Assembly (NCBI GenBank): GCA_029851415.1 | Contig: CM056741.1 | Coordinates: forward strand, 149,842,522 to 149,906,521 | Reading direction: 5' to 3' | DNA from: Eretmocerus hayati | Taxonomy: Eukaryota; Arthropoda; Insecta; Hymenoptera; Aphelinidae | DNA length: 64,000 nt | Part shown: positions 62,300-64,000 of the stretch, piece by piece | Layout: every line of letters starts with the position of its first letter | How positions within the stretch are numbered: the stretch's first letter is position 1 | Notes under the pieces: generated by a model | Told to the model about the DNA's origin: nothing | What the model saw: only the letters and a program-made list of their open reading frames with translations | Databases searched by the model: none | Program-made: the position numbers and the translations under genes

Positions 62300-64000
62300 C
62301 TGAAAACAAATGTGTGAAAATTAATTCGTGAAGAGAGTATTCTTTCATTCGAATATTTGATGGTACAATTCTGTTCCAGTAGATGAAAGTCAGAAAGAGT
62401 TCCCTATTTTCATTAGAGTTACAGCAAAAGTAATTCAATTGCCTTAGTAGAGCTCTCATTTGAAAAGATTCAAATAACTTCGTGAATAATGTGCGTGAGT
62501 CCGTGTTATCAAAATTTACGGAGGGTGGAATGATTTCAAAACTGGATCAATCTGATCAATCGAAGCTCAATGGCTTTTGAGATTTTTGAATAAAATCATT
62601 TGTTCGGTAAGATTCAGCAAGCTGGTGTGGAATCGTATCAATTCATGTTCTATTCTCAATTATAATGATCTGAGTATTACACGAAATTCAAACAACTTAG
62701 AGATCTTGACGCGAATCTTCAGTATAATAAAATACGTGCAATATAACGAATATTTTTTATGACAAAGAATGTATGCGATGGTAGCAATACCTGTGCTTTA
62801 GTTCAGTTCTGTGGCCAAGATTCGCCGAAAGCTGCTGAACAAGCGAGAGTAGCACTGGCTGTTGTAGCACACATCTCGAACCTTGTCCTGGACCCATTGA
62901 ACACGAGAAAACACGGGCCGGGTCAGTGCTCTCACAAACTAATACAACAAGACCAAGATCGCTGGCAGACAAGGCTTGCTGAAAAGCCGCATTCAACTGG
63001 CCTCTCTGTAAGAGTGACATAACTCGCGCCTGTGCATCAGCGGTAGTGGGACCCGTTAACCCTGGCGTTGTAGCCCTCGACCTGAGCAGCAAAATACCAA
63101 ATTACATCTTATTAAATTTCAAAATCATGGTTTTATGACCCTTCAATGTAACTGAGAGCTTAAGGAAGAAATTAGGTTACATCAAGGGCGAACAATCAAC
63201 TCTGATGGGTTTCGAAAAAATTACTTACCGAATACCGGAGATATCCGACATATGTTGAGTGAAATTTTCCCGGACAGAATCTCGCACGCTTCTGATAGTA
63301 TTCTCTTGCATTGCACTCAAGCCTCTTGTGAATTCGTTCTGCATCTCCTCACGAATTACCTTTGTCAACGTGTCACTTTGAAGTTTATTCTGCTTCTGAT
63401 ATTGTTTGTCCATCATGGAGTCGACATTTTGAAGATCTGAAAGACAAAATTGTTTTAGCATGAGATAAGTGGTTAAAAGTGATCCCGGACATCCAAAATT
63501 GCGATGGATTCACATATACATAACTGAAAGAATTAGTAACAAAAAAATTAAACTCAATTATTGAATTCATTTCTGTGAAAAATTCGTGTAGATTTGAAAG
63601 TGGGCTCATTCGCGTGCCACTCAGGACCACACAAACCAGAGTCATTTGGTTTGAGTCGATTATATTTTATGGAATCAAATAGTAAAATATAGGCAATGTC
63701 AAGGTACAAGGGTTGGGATACTCACATTCTCTTGTGCCAACAAGAAAAGCATCTTGAACTTGTTTGAACATATTCTGACAAGCCTTTTCCATGCCAGGTA
63801 GAAGGATGCTCGTGAAAGACTCTCTAAATGCATGGTCAAGCGCAGGTTTTGCAACGTTCGACACTGTAGCTGCAATAGTGTCGCGAATTTGTGGGCCTGC
63901 TAGCAGCTTTGTTAGATTATCCTTTACGCTTTGGTCGATTTGTGCGGCATCTACCCTTAACTGACGTTTGAGTGGTTCAACTATCTCGTGCATAGTCTTT
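62113..64000 (-). CDS. EDC4: Ge-1/EDC4, C-terminal part; four exons, 5' end off the window
   Basis: Reading the minus strand, the exons are 64000-63726, 63436-63229, 63081-62791 and 62299-62113. They join without frame breaks to 319 residues and a stop. EDC4 (Ge-1) is a P-body scaffold that links DCP1 and DCP2 for mRNA decapping. The N-terminal WD40 part is outside the window. The visible part is the helical C terminus: IVEPLKRQLRVDAAQIDQSV, LLPGMEKACQNMFKQVQDAF, then a Gln/Asn/Glu-rich coiled stretch with QYQKQNKLQ and NEFTRGLSAMQENTIRSVRD. GQLNAAFQQALSASDLGLVV, SLVQQLSANLGHRTELKHR and RWLEEAVISLDPSDPVTQEH follow, ending AAQALLKSS. Introns of 491, 147 and 289 bases have GT-AG ends. The gene is called Ge-1 in Drosophila. 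Confidence 0.92.
62791..63081 (-). CDS. EDC4: EDC4 penultimate exon
   Basis: Starts after TTTTGCTGCTCAG and encodes SRATTPGLTGPTTADAQARV through LGHRTELKH. The donor GTATTG is at 62790. It contains the conserved GQLNAAFQQALSASDL helix pair. Confidence 0.9.
63229..63436 (-). CDS. EDC4: EDC4 exon, coiled-coil segment
   Basis: Starts after TTTTGTCTTTCAG and encodes LQNVDSMMDKQYQKQNKLQ through TQHMSDISGI. The donor is GTAAGT. It is rich in Gln, Lys and Glu with heptad-like spacing, consistent with the oligomerising helical region. Confidence 0.9.
63726..64000 (-). CDS. EDC4: EDC4 exon cut by the window edge
   Basis: Frame open from the window edge (KTMHEIVEPLKRQLR) to VGTRE, with donor GTGAGT at 63725. 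The Met near the edge is internal; there is no sign of a start here. Confidence 0.88.

Overview
This window looks like insect nuclear DNA, most likely hymenopteran. It is AT-rich and intron-rich, with GT-AG splice sites, many short TATA-type and dinucleotide repeats and large gene-poor intervals. Protein-level identity rests on three conserved eukaryotic genes and one serine-protease-fold gene. The order Hymenoptera is an impression from the style of the tribbles protein and the genome texture. It is not proven from the sequence.

Layout. Bases 1-7404 show no supportable gene; they hold a perfect 15-bp inverted repeat (1516-1565) and a MITE-like repeat (2545-2695). Bases 7413-11998 are a complete 4.6-kb foldback-type transposon. 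Its long inverted arms are built from 78-bp tandem repeats, and it is flanked by an exact 8-bp target duplication, GCTCAGCT. Right after it, at about 12.6-13.1 kb, lies a plausible TATA promoter and non-coding first exon with a good splice donor. This may belong to the large plus-strand gene that follows.

Bases 21998-47621 carry tribbles (trbl), a pseudokinase gene in three coding exons separated by introns of 13.2 kb and 10.9 kb. The joined frame is 493 codons plus stop. It shows a Gln/His-rich N terminus, the tribbles-type catalytic loop [12 protein letters not shown] in place of DFG, and a C-terminal COP1-binding motif DQMVPE. The introns hold microsatellites, a second diverged MITE copy and a few small open frames of doubtful status.

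Bases 49-57.7 kb are a repeat-rich interval. It contains a diverged direct-repeat pair (51.15/52.02 kb), two inverted-repeat elements (51.5 and 56.0 kb), a degenerate 30-bp tandem array (57.16 kb), and several short coding-like segments on both strands (52.7-55.6 kb) that may be an unknown or decaying gene.

Bases 57725-58497 encode a trypsin-fold protein whose catalytic His and Ser are both replaced, so it is a serine protease homologue without expected activity. Bases 60581-61516 are UTP23, a pre-rRNA processing factor in three exons. Bases 62113-64000, on the minus strand, are the last four exons of Ge-1/EDC4, an mRNA decapping scaffold that continues past the window edge. UTP23 and EDC4 are arranged tail to tail. 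The recognised genes do not form a pathway; they act in signalling and cell-cycle control, extracellular proteolysis-like functions, ribosome biogenesis and mRNA decay.
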